Shown here piece after piece: positions 13,898 through 23,300 of a DNA stretch of 27,493 bases. Below the pieces are notes generated by a model, which worked only from the letters and a program-made list of their open reading frames with translations, ran no database searches and was not told the origin of the DNA. Every line of letters starts with the position of its first letter. Within the stretch, counting starts at the first letter, position 1. The position numbers were made by a program, and so were the translations under genes. The stretch comes from a virus: positions 1 through 27,493 of the IMG/VR virus record IMGVR_UViG_3300035189_000030. One strand, given 5' to 3'.

Positions 13898-14224
13898 ATG
13901 ATCGGAATGGATCGCCACACTGGGCAGCCCATCTCCGGCATCGAGCATCTGCAGCAGTCGATTGAAGACATTTTGACAACGCCACTGGGCAGCCGCCGGC
14001 ACCGGCCGGACTACGGCAGCCAGTTGCGGCGTTTTGTCGACCTGCCCGTCACCGAGGGCTGGAAAAGCGCGGTGCAGGCTGAAGTGGCCCGGGCGCTGGG
14101 GCGTTGGGAGCCTCGGCTGAGCATTAGCCAGGTTCGAGTGGTGGCCGTATTGGATGGCCGCATCGAGTTTGAACTCAAGGGCCTGTTCAAAGGCGATAAC
14201 GCGCTAGTGAGGGTCACCGCATGA
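13898..14224 (+). CDS. W: Baseplate wedge protein W (gp25-like)
   Basis: This 108-residue protein belongs to the GPW/gp25 family, the sheath-polymerisation starter of the baseplate. Hallmarks are 'IGMDRHTGQPISGIEHLQQSI' split around residues 2-22, 'LTTPLGSRRHRPDYGSQL' near 27-44 and the closing 'IEFELKGLF' strand. P2 W has 115 residues. It overlaps J by four bases (ATGA), the usual coupling in this cluster. Confidence 0.9.
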   Translation: MIGMDRHTGQPISGIEHLQQSIEDILTTPLGSRRHRPDYGSQLRRFVDLPVTEGWKSAVQAEVARALGRWEPRLSISQVRVVAVLDGRIEFELKGLFKGDNALVRVTA

Positions 14225-15108
14225 GCACCGTGGATTTATCAGCGCTGCCGGCGCCGGCTGTGCTGGAGGAACTCGACTTTGAGCAAGCCTACGCTGAGGA
14301 GCTGGCCGCGTTTCGTTTGTACATGGGCGATAACTGGACCGCCGAGCTGGAAAGCGATCCGGTGGTCAAACTGTTGGAGCTGGGTGTCTACCGCCGCATT
14401 CAGAACCGGGCACGGGTGAACGATGGGGCCAAGGCGCTGCTGTTGGCTTACGCCATTGATGGGGATCTCGATCAACTCGCTGGCAACGTCCGTCTGAAAC
14501 GCCTGGTGATTCAGGAAGAAAACCTCAACACCGTCCCCCCGACTCCCCGGGTGATGGAATCCAACGATGCCCTGCGCGAGCGGGTGCAGCTGGTGTACGA
14601 AGGGCTGACAACGGCCGGCCCGCGTAACAGCTACATCCTGCATGCCCGCAACGCTTCGGCGCTGGTGGCCGATGCCACGGCTGAAAGCCCGTCTCCTGCG
14701 GAGGTGGTGGTCACGGTGCTGCACCTGCAGGGCAATGGCGTGGCCGAGCAGCCGCTGCTGGATGTGGTCATGAGATACCTCAGTGATGACGACATTCGGC
14801 CTGTTGGGGATCGTCTCACCGTGCAAAGCGCTGAGGTCATTGAATACCGCATTGATGCAGTGCTGCACATGGCCGGAACCGGCTCTGAAAACGAGGCGAT
14901 CCTGGCAGCGGCTGAGCAACGCTTGGCTGGTTGGGTCAATCCTCGACGGCGGCTGGGCGTTGAAGTGCCACGTTCGGCCATTGATGCGCAGTTGCACATC
15001 AGCGGTGTTGGCCGTGTGGACCTGCTCGATTGGCAGGACATCAAGCCTACCAAGTACCAGGCGGCTTACTGCGTTGGCTTTACCGTCAAGCAGGGAGGCA
15101 CGCCATGA
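14221..15108 (+). CDS. J: Baseplate protein J
   Basis: This 295-residue protein is a baseplate J family wedge component, the inner ring that links spike hub and sheath. The N-terminus has 'LDFEQAYAEELAAFRLYMG' and the long helix VYRRIQNRARVNDGAKALLL. The core has 'LRERVQLVYEGLTTAGPRNSYILHA' and 'VVTVLHLQGNGVAEQPLLDVV' (each split here for length). P2 J has 302 residues. It overlaps W and I by four bases each. Confidence 0.92.
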   Translation: MSTVDLSALPAPAVLEELDFEQAYAEELAAFRLYMGDNWTAELESDPVVKLLELGVYRRIQNRARVNDGAKALLLAYAIDGDLDQLAGNVRLKRLVIQEENLNTVPPTPRVMESNDALRERVQLVYEGLTTAGPRNSYILHARNASALVADATAESPSPAEVVVTVLHLQGNGVAEQPLLDVVMRYLSDDDIRPVGDRLTVQSAEVIEYRIDAVLHMAGTGSENEAILAAAEQRLAGWVNPRRRLGVEVPRSAIDAQLHISGVGRVDLLDWQDIKPTKYQAAYCVGFTVKQGGTP

Positions 15109-15794
15109 AGAGCCTGCTACCTATCAACAGCACTCAGCTGGAGCGGGCCATTGAAGCGGCCACCGACGAAGTCACCGATGTTCCGTTGCGCAAACTGTAC
15201 AACCCCGATACCTGCCCGGCGCATTTGCTGCACCAATTGGCCTGGGCCTGGTCGGTGGACCGCTGGGACAACAAGTGGTCGGAAGCGGTCAAGCGCTCGG
15301 CCATCCGCTCGGCGTTCTACGTGCATGCCCACAAGGGCACCATTGGAGCGTTACGCCGGGTGGTTGAGCCGCTCGGCTATCTGATCGAAGTGCTGGAATG
15401 GTGGCAGACAACGCCCAAGGGGGTGCCGGGTACCTTCGCGTTGAAGGTGGGTGTGCTGGAAACCGGTATCACCGAAGAGATGTATCAGGAACTGACCTGG
15501 TTGATTGACGACGCTAAGCCGGTCAGTCGGCACATGACTGGCCTGGCGATCAGCCTGGAAACCACTGGGCGCATAAACATCTTCGCCAGTGCGTACGACG
15601 GCGATGAGATCGACGTCTATCCGCCCGTGCTGCAGGACATTGAAGTCACTGGCGTTATCGGTGGCGGAGGGCGTGAGCATTCCATTGACGCGCTGGATAT
15701 TTACCCGCCGTCACCGGGCGTTATCTCGGTTGACTGTGTGATCGGGGTGTCTGCCCGCGAACATTCCATAGACTTTTTGGACGTATACCCATGA
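15105..15794 (+). CDS. I: Tail protein I with C-terminal tandem repeat
   Basis: This 229-residue protein is of the P2 gpI family, which attaches the tail fibre to the baseplate. The conserved N-terminal domain covers about residues 1-150, including CPAHLLHQLAWAWSVDRWD, 'RSAIRSAFYVHAHKGTIGAL' near 64-83, and 'LIEVLEWW'. Beyond it the C-terminus carries a repeat of about 28 residues: copies begin near 169 (IDVYPP...VIG...REHS) and 197 (LDIYPP...VIG...REHS), and a truncated third ends in LDVYP. ATG 15105 is used because it overlaps the J stop. The stop overlaps the fibre start in ATGA. Confidence 0.88.
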   Translation: MKSLLPINSTQLERAIEAATDEVTDVPLRKLYNPDTCPAHLLHQLAWAWSVDRWDNKWSEAVKRSAIRSAFYVHAHKGTIGALRRVVEPLGYLIEVLEWWQTTPKGVPGTFALKVGVLETGITEEMYQELTWLIDDAKPVSRHMTGLAISLETTGRINIFASAYDGDEIDVYPPVLQDIEVTGVIGGGGREHSIDALDIYPPSPGVISVDCVIGVSAREHSIDFLDVYP

Positions 15795-17680
15795 TTGATG
15801 CCAATTCAAAGTTCTACGCCATCCTGACTGCGGTCGGGGAGGCCAAGCAGGTAAAGGCCGATGCCGGTTTGCTGACCTGGAAAATCACCCACATGGCGGT
15901 GGGCGATGCCAACGGCACCGACCCACTACCAGACCGCTTGCAGAAAGTGTTGATCAACGAACGCCGCCGGGCTCCCTTGAACTCCTTGGCCCCCGATCCT
16001 GCCAACTCGGCCATCTTGGTTGCTGAGCAGGTTATTCCCGCTGATGAGGGCGGCTTCTGGGTTCGGGAGCTGGGGTTGTTTGATTCGGACGGCGATCTAG
16101 TGGCAGTCGCCAACTGCGCGCCGAGCTTCAAGCCTAAGCTGTCTCAAGGATCAGGTCGTACGCAAACGCTGCGTATGAACTTTGTGGTCAGCAGCTCAAA
16201 TAACATTGTGCTGACCATTGACCCGGCAGTGGTTCTGGCAACACGCAAGTATGTCGACGACTCGGTAGCGAACGCGGTCAACCGGCTGGATGCCAAGCAG
16301 TCGGTCCTGGTTGCAACAACCACCCCGATGGTGCTGGCTGGCATTCAGGAGATTGATGGGCTGGCAGTGCCAGCGGGATCCCGTGTGCTGGTTAAAGATC
16401 AGGATCAGGCGAAGGATAATGGCCTGTACCTGGTGAGCGCTGATAGTTGGATACGCACAGTTGATGCCGACCATAGCGAAAAGGTCTCGCCAGGGCTGCT
16501 GGTGACGGTAGAACGGGGTGCAGTGAATGCTGACACTATTTGGCAGCTTGTTACTGACGCGCCAATCGTATTGGGCTCATCGTCCCTGACATTTCAATGG
16601 GCAGCAGGGCAGAACGCGCCTACTGCTCCCATCGATGATCGTTCTAAGCGGCTGGCAAATACAGAGTCAGTTCGTCGGCAGATTGAAAGCTCCAACCAGA
16701 GTTTTCCAGCGCACGTATACCGCAAGAATCGATTGATCAATGGCAACTTCGATATCTGGCAGCGCGGAACGGCAGGCTTGGTTGGCGACCTGTCGGGTTC
16801 ACCCCAGGCAGTCTATGGCCCTGATCGTTGGGTTGTTTACATGCCAGCAAATTCAGCCGCAACCTGGGAAAGAATCGCCTTTGAACCAGGTGCGGGATTC
16901 AACGAAGGGCGTTACGCCTTAAGGGTCTCGCGCTCAGGTAGTAGTGACGGTGTAAACCTCAGTCAGCGCATAGAGGGCGTAGAAACCTTCGCAGGTAAAA
17001 CCGTCACTGTCTCTTTCTATCTGCGTTCGTCCATAAGTCATAAATGCGGCGTGCTTTTGCGCCAGGCATTTGGTCTGGGTGGATCTGATGGTGGTCCAGC
17101 TGCTGGTACAGAGGTGACCCTTACGACAGCGTTCAAGAAGCATGTCGTCACGTTAGACGTGCCGCCCATAACCGGCAAAAAACGGGGCTCGGAGGGCGAC
17201 TACCTTGAGCTGGTGTTTGGAAGTTTGGGCAAGGGAACGTATACGCTGGATATCGCTTCTGTCCAGCTTGAAGCAGGATTTGTTGCCACTGACTTTGAAT
17301 TGAGGCCGTTGGCTGAAGAGTTGATGTTGTGCCAGCGGTACTACGAAAAGACCTTCTCCCAAAATATCGCTCCGAAAAATGGTGTCGATGTTTCTGGCTC
17401 GTTAATCTCAATTGTATATGCCGGTCAAAATGGCCCAGGTAGCCAGCCGGTTGGACATTGGGTATTCAGGGTGGAAAAACGTACCACTCCCAGTATCAGG
17501 CTTTACAGACCGATGGGAGATGGGCCTGACGGGCAATGGCGCTCGGGTAGCAACAGCATCTCAAGTGCAAATGCACGCGCCTTGATTGTTGGCACGCGTC
17601 AAGCGTCAGTTGATAACAGTGATGTCGGCATCACTCCTCAAACTTATTACATTCATGCCACGGCCGATGCCGAGCTTTAG
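15791..17680 (+). CDS. Tail fibre protein
   Basis: This 629-residue receptor-binding fibre has a modular layout. Residues 1-150 are a conserved tail-collar attachment domain (YAILTAVGEAKQVKADAG, 'ERRRAPLNSL', 'GGFWVRELGLFDSDG'). Residues about 168-268 are a fibre repeat domain (VLVATTTPMVLAGIQEIDGL, AGSRVLVKDQDQAKDNGLYL). From about 313 an 'NRLINGNFDIWQRGT...PDRW' module with jelly-roll-like strands follows, as in many phage fibres that bind sugars. The last roughly 130 residues look unique and would bind the host surface. The attachment domain fits P2/R-pyocin fibres, and the distal half should set host range. Confidence 0.9.
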   Translation: MIDANSKFYAILTAVGEAKQVKADAGLLTWKITHMAVGDANGTDPLPDRLQKVLINERRRAPLNSLAPDPANSAILVAEQVIPADEGGFWVRELGLFDSDGDLVAVANCAPSFKPKLSQGSGRTQTLRMNFVVSSSNNIVLTIDPAVVLATRKYVDDSVANAVNRLDAKQSVLVATTTPMVLAGIQEIDGLAVPAGSRVLVKDQDQAKDNGLYLVSADSWIRTVDADHSEKVSPGLLVTVERGAVNADTIWQLVTDAPIVLGSSSLTFQWAAGQNAPTAPIDDRSKRLANTESVRRQIESSNQSFPAHVYRKNRLINGNFDIWQRGTAGLVGDLSGSPQAVYGPDRWVVYMPANSAATWERIAFEPGAGFNEGRYALRVSRSGSSDGVNLSQRIEGVETFAGKTVTVSFYLRSSISHKCGVLLRQAFGLGGSDGGPAAGTEVTLTTAFKKHVVTLDVPPITGKKRGSEGDYLELVFGSLGKGTYTLDIASVQLEAGFVATDFELRPLAEELMLCQRYYEKTFSQNIAPKNGVDVSGSLISIVYAGQNGPGSQPVGHWVFRVEKRTTPSIRLYRPMGDGPDGQWRSGSNSISSANARALIVGTRQASVDNSDVGITPQTYYIHATADAEL

Positions 17681-17688
17681 GAGGCTTA

Positions 17689-18066
17689 ATGAGTTACCGG
17701 CTCACCGATAATCCCGATACCGTTATTCTACTATCCGACGGAGCAACTGTTCCGCGTGGGCATCGGTTTTGGGTTGATTATGAAGAGTGGTTGAAGTCTG
17801 GCGGAGCGCCTGAACCGGCATTTCTACTCGATCCCGCTATCGCCGAAAGAGTGTGGCGTGACGCTGAGATAGAAGGCGTCAAGTGGCTACGTGAGCGCCA
17901 CCGTGATGAGGTCGATTCTGCTCGCCCAACCACGCTAACGGTCGAACAGTCGGGGGAGTTGCTGGATTACGTGCAGGCGCTACGTGATTGGCCTCAATCC
18001 CCAAAATTTCCGACCGTAAAGCATCGGCCTAAAAAGCCAGACTGGATCGCACTGCAGACTCAATAA
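17689..18066 (+). CDS. Tail fibre assembly chaperone
   Basis: This 125-residue protein lies nine bases after the fibre gene. It shows the small pseudomonad fibre-chaperone pattern: a conserved RLTDNPDTV start, a central helix (VWRDAEIEGVKWLRERHRDE) and the C-terminal 'LLDYVQALRDWP..P.FP......KPDW' signature. It should help the fibre fold and trimerise. TAGGAGG (17679-17685) directly overlaps the fibre stop codon and gives strong, coupled translation. The pair of fibre and chaperone is usually exchanged together. Confidence 0.85.
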   Translation: MSYRLTDNPDTVILLSDGATVPRGHRFWVDYEEWLKSGGAPEPAFLLDPAIAERVWRDAEIEGVKWLRERHRDEVDSARPTTLTVEQSGELLDYVQALRDWPQSPKFPTVKHRPKKPDWIALQTQ

Positions 18067-18091
18067 CGCTCCGCATCGTCGGGGCGTTTTT
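18065..18091 (+). terminator. Intrinsic terminator after fibre chaperone
   Basis: AACGCTCC (18065-18072) pairs with GGGGCGTT (18081-18088, one G-T pair) around an 8-base loop, followed by a run of T to 18091. It overlaps the chaperone stop codon and is followed 22 bases later by a second hairpin at 18113. Confidence 0.72.
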
Positions 18092-18112
18092 GTATCCACT
18101 GTTTAACCCTCT

Positions 18113-18149
18113 AAAGCCTCGCACATGCGGGGCTTTGTCATTTCTGGAG
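18113..18149 (+). repeat. Hairpin-plus-RBS cassette before sheath gene
   Basis: AAAGCCTCGC (18113-18122) pairs with GCGGGGCTTT (18127-18136, one G-T pair) around ACAT. It is followed by GTCA and TTTCTGGAG (18141-18149), the sheath ribosome site. The block is almost identical to the one at 24495-24526, differing by one base in the loop and one after the stem. The stem ends 23 bases before the sheath ATG. Confidence 0.7.
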
Positions 18150-18159
18150 AACTCGAACT

Positions 18160-19332
18160 ATGGCCTCTTCCGGTCGTTTTCACGGCGTTACCGTCACCCT
18201 GGTGGATACCGGGGCACGGACCATTGCGCTGCCGTCGTCGTCCATTATTGGGTTGTGCGACACCTTTACTGTTATGCCAGCGGCATCCGCCAAACCCAAC
18301 GAACTGACGTTGATCACCAGTGAGCGCGAAGCGGTTGCCGCTTGGGGCGAAGACTCGGCGATCACGCGTGCATGCAAGGCGATTTTCGTTCGTGCGAAAG
18401 CCGTGGTCATTGGCTGCGGTGTCGCCAAAGTTGAAGACCCTGCCCAGCAGACCTCCTCAATTATCGGCGGTGTCCTGGCGTCGGGGCAGCGTACCGGCAT
18501 GCAGGCGTTGCTGGACGGCAAAAGCCGCTTCAACGCACAGCCGCGGCTGCTGATTGCCCCGGGTCACACCGCGACCCAGGCGGTTGCTACTGCGCTGGAT
18601 GCGCTGGCCGGCAAGCTGCGGGCTATGGCGCTCCTCGACGGGCCGAACACCACTGATGAGGCTGCGATGGCCTACGCCCAGGAGTTCGGCAGCAAGCGCT
18701 GTTTCCTGGTCGATCCGGGTGTGCAGCTGTGGGACACGTTGCAGAGCAAAACCGTCAACGCGCCGGCCTCGGCCTTCGCCGCTGGTTTGTTCGCCTGGAC
18801 GGATGCGGAGTACGGCTTCTGGTCATCGCCGTCGAACAAGGAGTTCGTTGGCATTACCGGCACCTCGCGCCCAGTCGAGTTTCTGGATGGCGACGAAACC
18901 TGCCGGGCCAACCTGCTCAACAACGCCAATATCACCACGATCATCCGTGACGGCGGCTACCGCTTGTGGGGCAACCGCACGCTGTCGGCGGATCCGAAGT
19001 GGGCGTTTGTCACCAGGGTGCGCACGGTCGACATTGTGATGGACGCGATTCTCGCCGGGCACAAGTGGGCGGTCGACCGTGGAATCACCAAGACCTACAT
19101 CAAGGATGTGACCGACGGCCTGCAGGCGTTCATGCAGGACCTGAAAAACCAAGGCGCGGTGATCAACTTCGAGGTGTTCGCCGACACCGAGCTGAACACC
19201 GTCAGTCAGCTGGAGCAGGGCAAGGTGTACTGGAACATTCGCTTCACCGACGTGCCGCCTGCCGAGAACCCGATTTTCCGGGTCGAGGTCACCAATCAGT
19301 GGCTCACCGAAGTCCTGGAAACCGCTGCCTAA
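18160..19332 (+). CDS. FI: Contractile tail sheath protein
   Basis: This 390-residue sheath subunit has the same length class as P2 FI (396) and R-pyocin sheath. Typical stretches are FHGVTVTLVDTGARTIALPS near the N-terminus, 'RLLIAPGHTATQAVATALDALAGKLRAMALLDGP' near 128-160, 'SNKEFVGITGTSRPVEF' near 225 and the C-terminal 'YWNIRFTDVPPAENPIFRVEVTNQWLTEVL' strand that links neighbours. It contracts to drive the tube through the host envelope, and its presence shows the particle is a myovirus-type phage despite its lambda-like head. Confidence 0.95.
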   Translation: MASSGRFHGVTVTLVDTGARTIALPSSSIIGLCDTFTVMPAASAKPNELTLITSEREAVAAWGEDSAITRACKAIFVRAKAVVIGCGVAKVEDPAQQTSSIIGGVLASGQRTGMQALLDGKSRFNAQPRLLIAPGHTATQAVATALDALAGKLRAMALLDGPNTTDEAAMAYAQEFGSKRCFLVDPGVQLWDTLQSKTVNAPASAFAAGLFAWTDAEYGFWSSPSNKEFVGITGTSRPVEFLDGDETCRANLLNNANITTIIRDGGYRLWGNRTLSADPKWAFVTRVRTVDIVMDAILAGHKWAVDRGITKTYIKDVTDGLQAFMQDLKNQGAVINFEVFADTELNTVSQLEQGKVYWNIRFTDVPPAENPIFRVEVTNQWLTEVLETAA

Positions 19333-19344
19333 GGAGGCCGCTCA

Positions 19345-19848
19345 ATGATTCCTCAAGTGCTTTACAACACCAACCTGTTCGTCGACGGCATCAACTTCAC
19401 CGGCGACGTGCCCAGTCTGGGCTTGCCCAAATTGGCAGTTAAGACCGATGAATACCGTGGCGGCGGCATGGCTGGCCCCATCGAGATGGATGTCGGCCTG
19501 GAGAAGATGGAAGCCACCTTCACCACCAACGGCGTGCGCCGCGAATCCATGAAGTTCTTCGGGCTGGCAGATCAAACCGCCTTCAACGGCGTGTATCGCG
19601 GATCCTTCAAGGGGCAGAAAGGGCAGACCACAGCAGTGGTGGCGACCTTGCGCGGCATGCTCAAGGAACTGGATCCGGGCGACTGGAAGCCCGGTGACAA
19701 GGCCGAGTTCAAATACTCGATTGCGGTCAGCTATTACAAGCTGGAAATCGCTGGCCGCCTCATTTACGAAATCGACATGGTTGCCGCGATCCGCGTGATC
19801 GACGGTGTGGATCAACTCGCCTCAATGCGCAGCGACCTGGGCCTCTAA
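19345..19848 (+). CDS. FII: Tail tube protein
   Basis: This 167-residue protein builds the inner tube within the sheath (P2 FII has 172 residues). Family features include 'PQVLYNTNLFVDGINFTGD' at the start, LGLPKLAVKTDEYRGGGMAG near 34, 'EMDVGLEKMEATFTTNG' near 54, and 'YKLEIAGRLIYEIDMV' near 132. It follows the sheath gene after a strong AAGGAGG ribosome site. Confidence 0.95.
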   Translation: MIPQVLYNTNLFVDGINFTGDVPSLGLPKLAVKTDEYRGGGMAGPIEMDVGLEKMEATFTTNGVRRESMKFFGLADQTAFNGVYRGSFKGQKGQTTAVVATLRGMLKELDPGDWKPGDKAEFKYSIAVSYYKLEIAGRLIYEIDMVAAIRVIDGVDQLASMRSDLGL

Positions 19849-19860
19849 GGAATTAATCGA

Positions 19861-20169
19861 ATGGCTACCCCTGAACTGAAAAAGCTTCCCACCTGGCTGA
19901 AGCTGACCGCTGAACACGCAACAGTTACCCTGTCCCGGCCTTCCGAGGTCAATGGCGTCAAGGTCGATACCTTGACCATTCGCTCGCCCACGGTGCGCGA
20001 AGTGCGTGCTGCAGATCGTGCCTCGGGCGACGACGAAGAGCAGCGCGAGCTGATGCTGTTCGCCGGTCTGTGCGAAGCCGGTCAGCAGGATCTGGAGGGC
20101 CTGAAGCTGGTGGACTACCACCGCCTGCAGGCCGGTTATTTTCGCCTGGTGCAGGACGACGGGGTTTAA
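19861..20169 (+). CDS. E: Tail assembly chaperone E
   Basis: This 102-residue protein lies between tube and tape measure genes, where tail assembly chaperones coat the tape measure during tube growth. The stretch VDTLTIRSPTVREVRAADRA followed by 'SGDDEEQRELMLFAGLCEAG' and 'LKLVDYHRLQAGYF' fits the TAC_7 (Mu gp41-type/P2 E-like) family. Its 3' end overlaps a second open frame at 20105-20281, so a minor frameshifted E-E' product is likely. Confidence 0.85.
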   Translation: MATPELKKLPTWLKLTAEHATVTLSRPSEVNGVKVDTLTIRSPTVREVRAADRASGDDEEQRELMLFAGLCEAGQQDLEGLKLVDYHRLQAGYFRLVQDDGV

Positions 20170-20281
20170 CCCCGCGCTGCTGAAACTGGCGGCCAAGCGC
20201 TTGGCGGCGGAAACCGGATTTTCCGCCGCCGAGATCCAGGCCATGCCGTTTGCCGAGATGGTCTGGTGGCTCTCGGATTGA
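20162..20281 (+). CDS. E' frameshift extension of tail chaperone
   Basis: In the +1 frame relative to E, codons are open from 20105 to TGA 20279-20281. They encode FNPALLKLAAKRLAAETGFS, then AAEIQAMPFAEMVWWLSD after the overlap. There is no convincing independent start with a ribosome site. The -1 frame closes within about seven codons of the E stop, so the common -1 slip cannot make E'. The likely slip is +1 at GGG-G (20161-20164), directly before GTT-TAA, giving a product of about 139 residues. A second slip-prone codon, TTT-C, is at 20140. The extension is coding-like and sits where E' is expected. Confidence 0.6.
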   Translation, partial: GFNPALLKLAAKRLAAETGFSAAEIQAMPFAEMVWWLSD

Positions 20282-20319
20282 GCCACCCGCCGTAATCACT
20301 CGCTACAGGGAGCCACGAC

Positions 20320-23300
20320 ATGGCAAACAAACTCGCGCTCGGCCTGGTGATTGGCGGCGCCGTCAGCTCTACGGTTGGCACCGCGTTCAAGGATGTTCAG
20401 GGACGAATCAAGCAGCTCGAAGCCCAAGGCACCAAGGCTCGGGTCCTGCAGCGCACGATTGGCGACACTATCCGTCTGCGGGAAGAATGGAAGAAGGCCA
20501 ACGACAGCGGCGCCGCTGGTGCCAGCACGTTGCTGCGCAAATTGGAATCCAACCTCAGCACCCTGAAGAAGCAGGGTGTCGAGGTACGCAATCTCGCCAA
20601 GGCTTACCAGACCATGGAGCAAGTCGCCCGTAAGGCTGATCTGAAAGCCACCGGGTACTCTCAAATCAAGGAGGGCAAAGAGGGGCTTACTGGCACGCTG
20701 GGCAGGGCGGCGGCCGCGACTGCGCTAATCGCTATTCCCACCAAGGTTTCGGCCAACTATCAGACGCAAATTCGGCAAATGGCGTTGTGGGCACACACCG
20801 CCGGAACGGACGCCGAACAGCAGATGGCCGACAAAATCAGTGAAGTGGCCGCGAAAAAGGGCATGGGCCAGCAGGCTTTGGCCCGGGCGGTCGGTGGCTT
20901 GATCGAGAAGGGTATCGACTGGGAGGAGTCGGTGGACTATGCCCCGCTGATTGCTGACCTGGTCGACGGGCAAGGCATGGAAGCGGAAACCATCGCCACC
21001 TTGTTCAGCGCCTTCAAGGAGGCCGGGGTCAAGAAGGAAGACATGGGCGCTATGCTCGGCCAGGTGGCGGCTGCTGGTGACATTGGCGCCTTCGGTCCCA
21101 AGGACATGGCCAAGTACATGCCGGCTCTGCTCGGCACGATTAAACGTTTGGGCATGGAAGGACCGGAGGCCGTGCGTTTCCTCGGTGCGAGTTTGCAGTC
21201 ACAGTTCTCGCAAACCCAGGACGCGGCAGCGGCCGCGACCAACATGAATAACCTGCTCAACGCGGTGATCAGCAGCACCAGCCAGGAGCGGTTCGCGAAG
21301 CAGGGTTATGACCTGGCGGGCTCGATCCTGGCGGCTACCAAAAGCGGCAAGGCGTCCAACCCCGTCGAAGCCTTCATCATGCTCAGCGAGCAGCTGATCC
21401 AAAAACAGGATCCAGCCACGGCCAAAAAGGTCGCGGCGCTCAAGGCCAAAATTAAGGCGTCCAAGGATGGCAGCGCCGAGGAAGAGCAGGCGATGGTCGC
21501 GCTGATTCAGGCGGCTGGCTTGGCGAACATCGTCAGTGACCAGAGTGCCAGTGACGGCTTGCTCGCCCAGATCAAGTACGGCAATACGATCAAAGACAAC
21601 ATGAACACCATCAAGGAGACCGATGGTAAGGCCAAGATCGAGGCCGATGCCGCCAAGGCTCGCGAAACGTCCAACTCCAAGTGGAGCGCGGCGACATCGA
21701 GCATGGAAGCGACGATGACAAGTCTAGGTGATGCTTTGCGGCCTCTCACCGATTTGGCGGCCGATGGTCTGACCAAGGTTGGTAACAGCATGGCGGGCCT
21801 TGCCAATGAGTTCCCGAAAATCGTCAGCGGGACGACAGTGGCTATTGGGGCGATTGGCGCAGCGGTGGCGGCTTTTCAGACTTTCAAGATCGGCAAGGGG
21901 CTGCTCAACCTGGCCCGTGGTGGTCTGGGTGGAAAATCGGTTGGCGTGCAGAAGGTTTTTGTCACCAATGCGGATTCAGGGGGCGGTGAGGGGGGCATCA
22001 AGGGAAAGGCCGGTACCGCGTTGTCGGTGGTTGAGAAAGGACTGAAAGCCGTCGCCGCTGTCCGAGGTAAGGAGAGCTTGGAGGAGGGGGCTGATCCGAG
22101 GGCCGGTGGGTTCGATCCAGTCGCTACGGGTTTGGATGTCGTATCGATGATTCAGGATGCTGTGGGGGCAGAGGGCGGAGCTGAATCTGCCGGTGGTGGT
22201 GATGGCGGGGTTCGACGTGTATTCGTCGTCAACATGGCATCCATGGGCGGTATGGGTGATAGACGTCCGGGACGGCGGCGGAACAGAAACCCGCCTACTT
22301 CTCGACCGTCGCGTCGAAGACCAGCAGCCCCGCCACGGCCACCTCGTCCAGCTGGACCGGTGCAGGCGTCTCCAGCAGCACCGCGATCTTCGGTCCCGCC
22401 GCGCAGCCCGGTTGTTAGGCCTTTGCCACCGCCGGTTACCGTACCGTCGCCGGCATCAAGGCCGCCTGCTCCAGTGCCTCGTCCTCCTGCAGTACCGAGT
22501 CCCGGCAGACAGATGTTGACCTCGGTCGCCGGAGGCGTCGGTAAGGTTGGTAAGGCGGTCAAAGCAGTTCCAGGCGCTTCCCTGGTTGAGGCGGGCAGCA
22601 TGGTGCTAAACACCTACCTTACCGCTGAAACTCAGGACGAAAAGGCGCAAGGCTATGGTGAAGCGGCTGGAACCCTCGCTGGGACTATGGCGGGCGCCGC
22701 TGCTGGTGCAGCTATTGGTTCGGTGGTGCCGATCATAGGCACAGCCATCGGAGGAATGGTAGGTGCTTACCTTGGCAGCATGGGAGGGCAGCAACTGGGC
22801 GGATGGGCAGGATTGTCGATGTTTGGCAGTGACAAACCCAAAGAGCCCGCCGCTCCGATTACACCGATGCTGTTGGCACCGCGACCTGGCCCTGCTGTAC
22901 CCAGTCTGGCGACTATGGCCAACAGCTTTGCCCGGCAACCCGCTGCCATAGTGGTCGAGGCTGCACCTGCTGCACCTGCTGTGCCAGATATAGGAACGGC
23001 TGTCGCTCCGGTGTCGCCTGTTGCCAGACCGTTGATCCAGGCGGCTTCTGCGCCGGTAAACCGTATTGTCGACTCTCAAACCCGTCGACAGCCTCTAATC
23101 GCGGCGTCAGCACCGAAGCCAGCAGCTCCAATGATGATGCCAATGGGACCCGCGCTGGGTGACGTGACTCGCTCGTTGGCGGCGCCTGCTGCTACCAAAC
23201 CTGCGAACCTGGTTATTCAAACGCCTGCTGCACCCAAGCCAGACCCGGCACGGGTCGACCAGAAGTTCAGCTACTCGCTGAGCATGCCGGTCACGGTCGA

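Noticed and set aside
22157-22519. Possible frameshift in the tape measure at the Arg/Pro-rich segment
   Set aside because: The main frame stays open across the segment and both flanks are in the same frame, and the alternative frame shows nothing conserved. Kept as an unusual linker.
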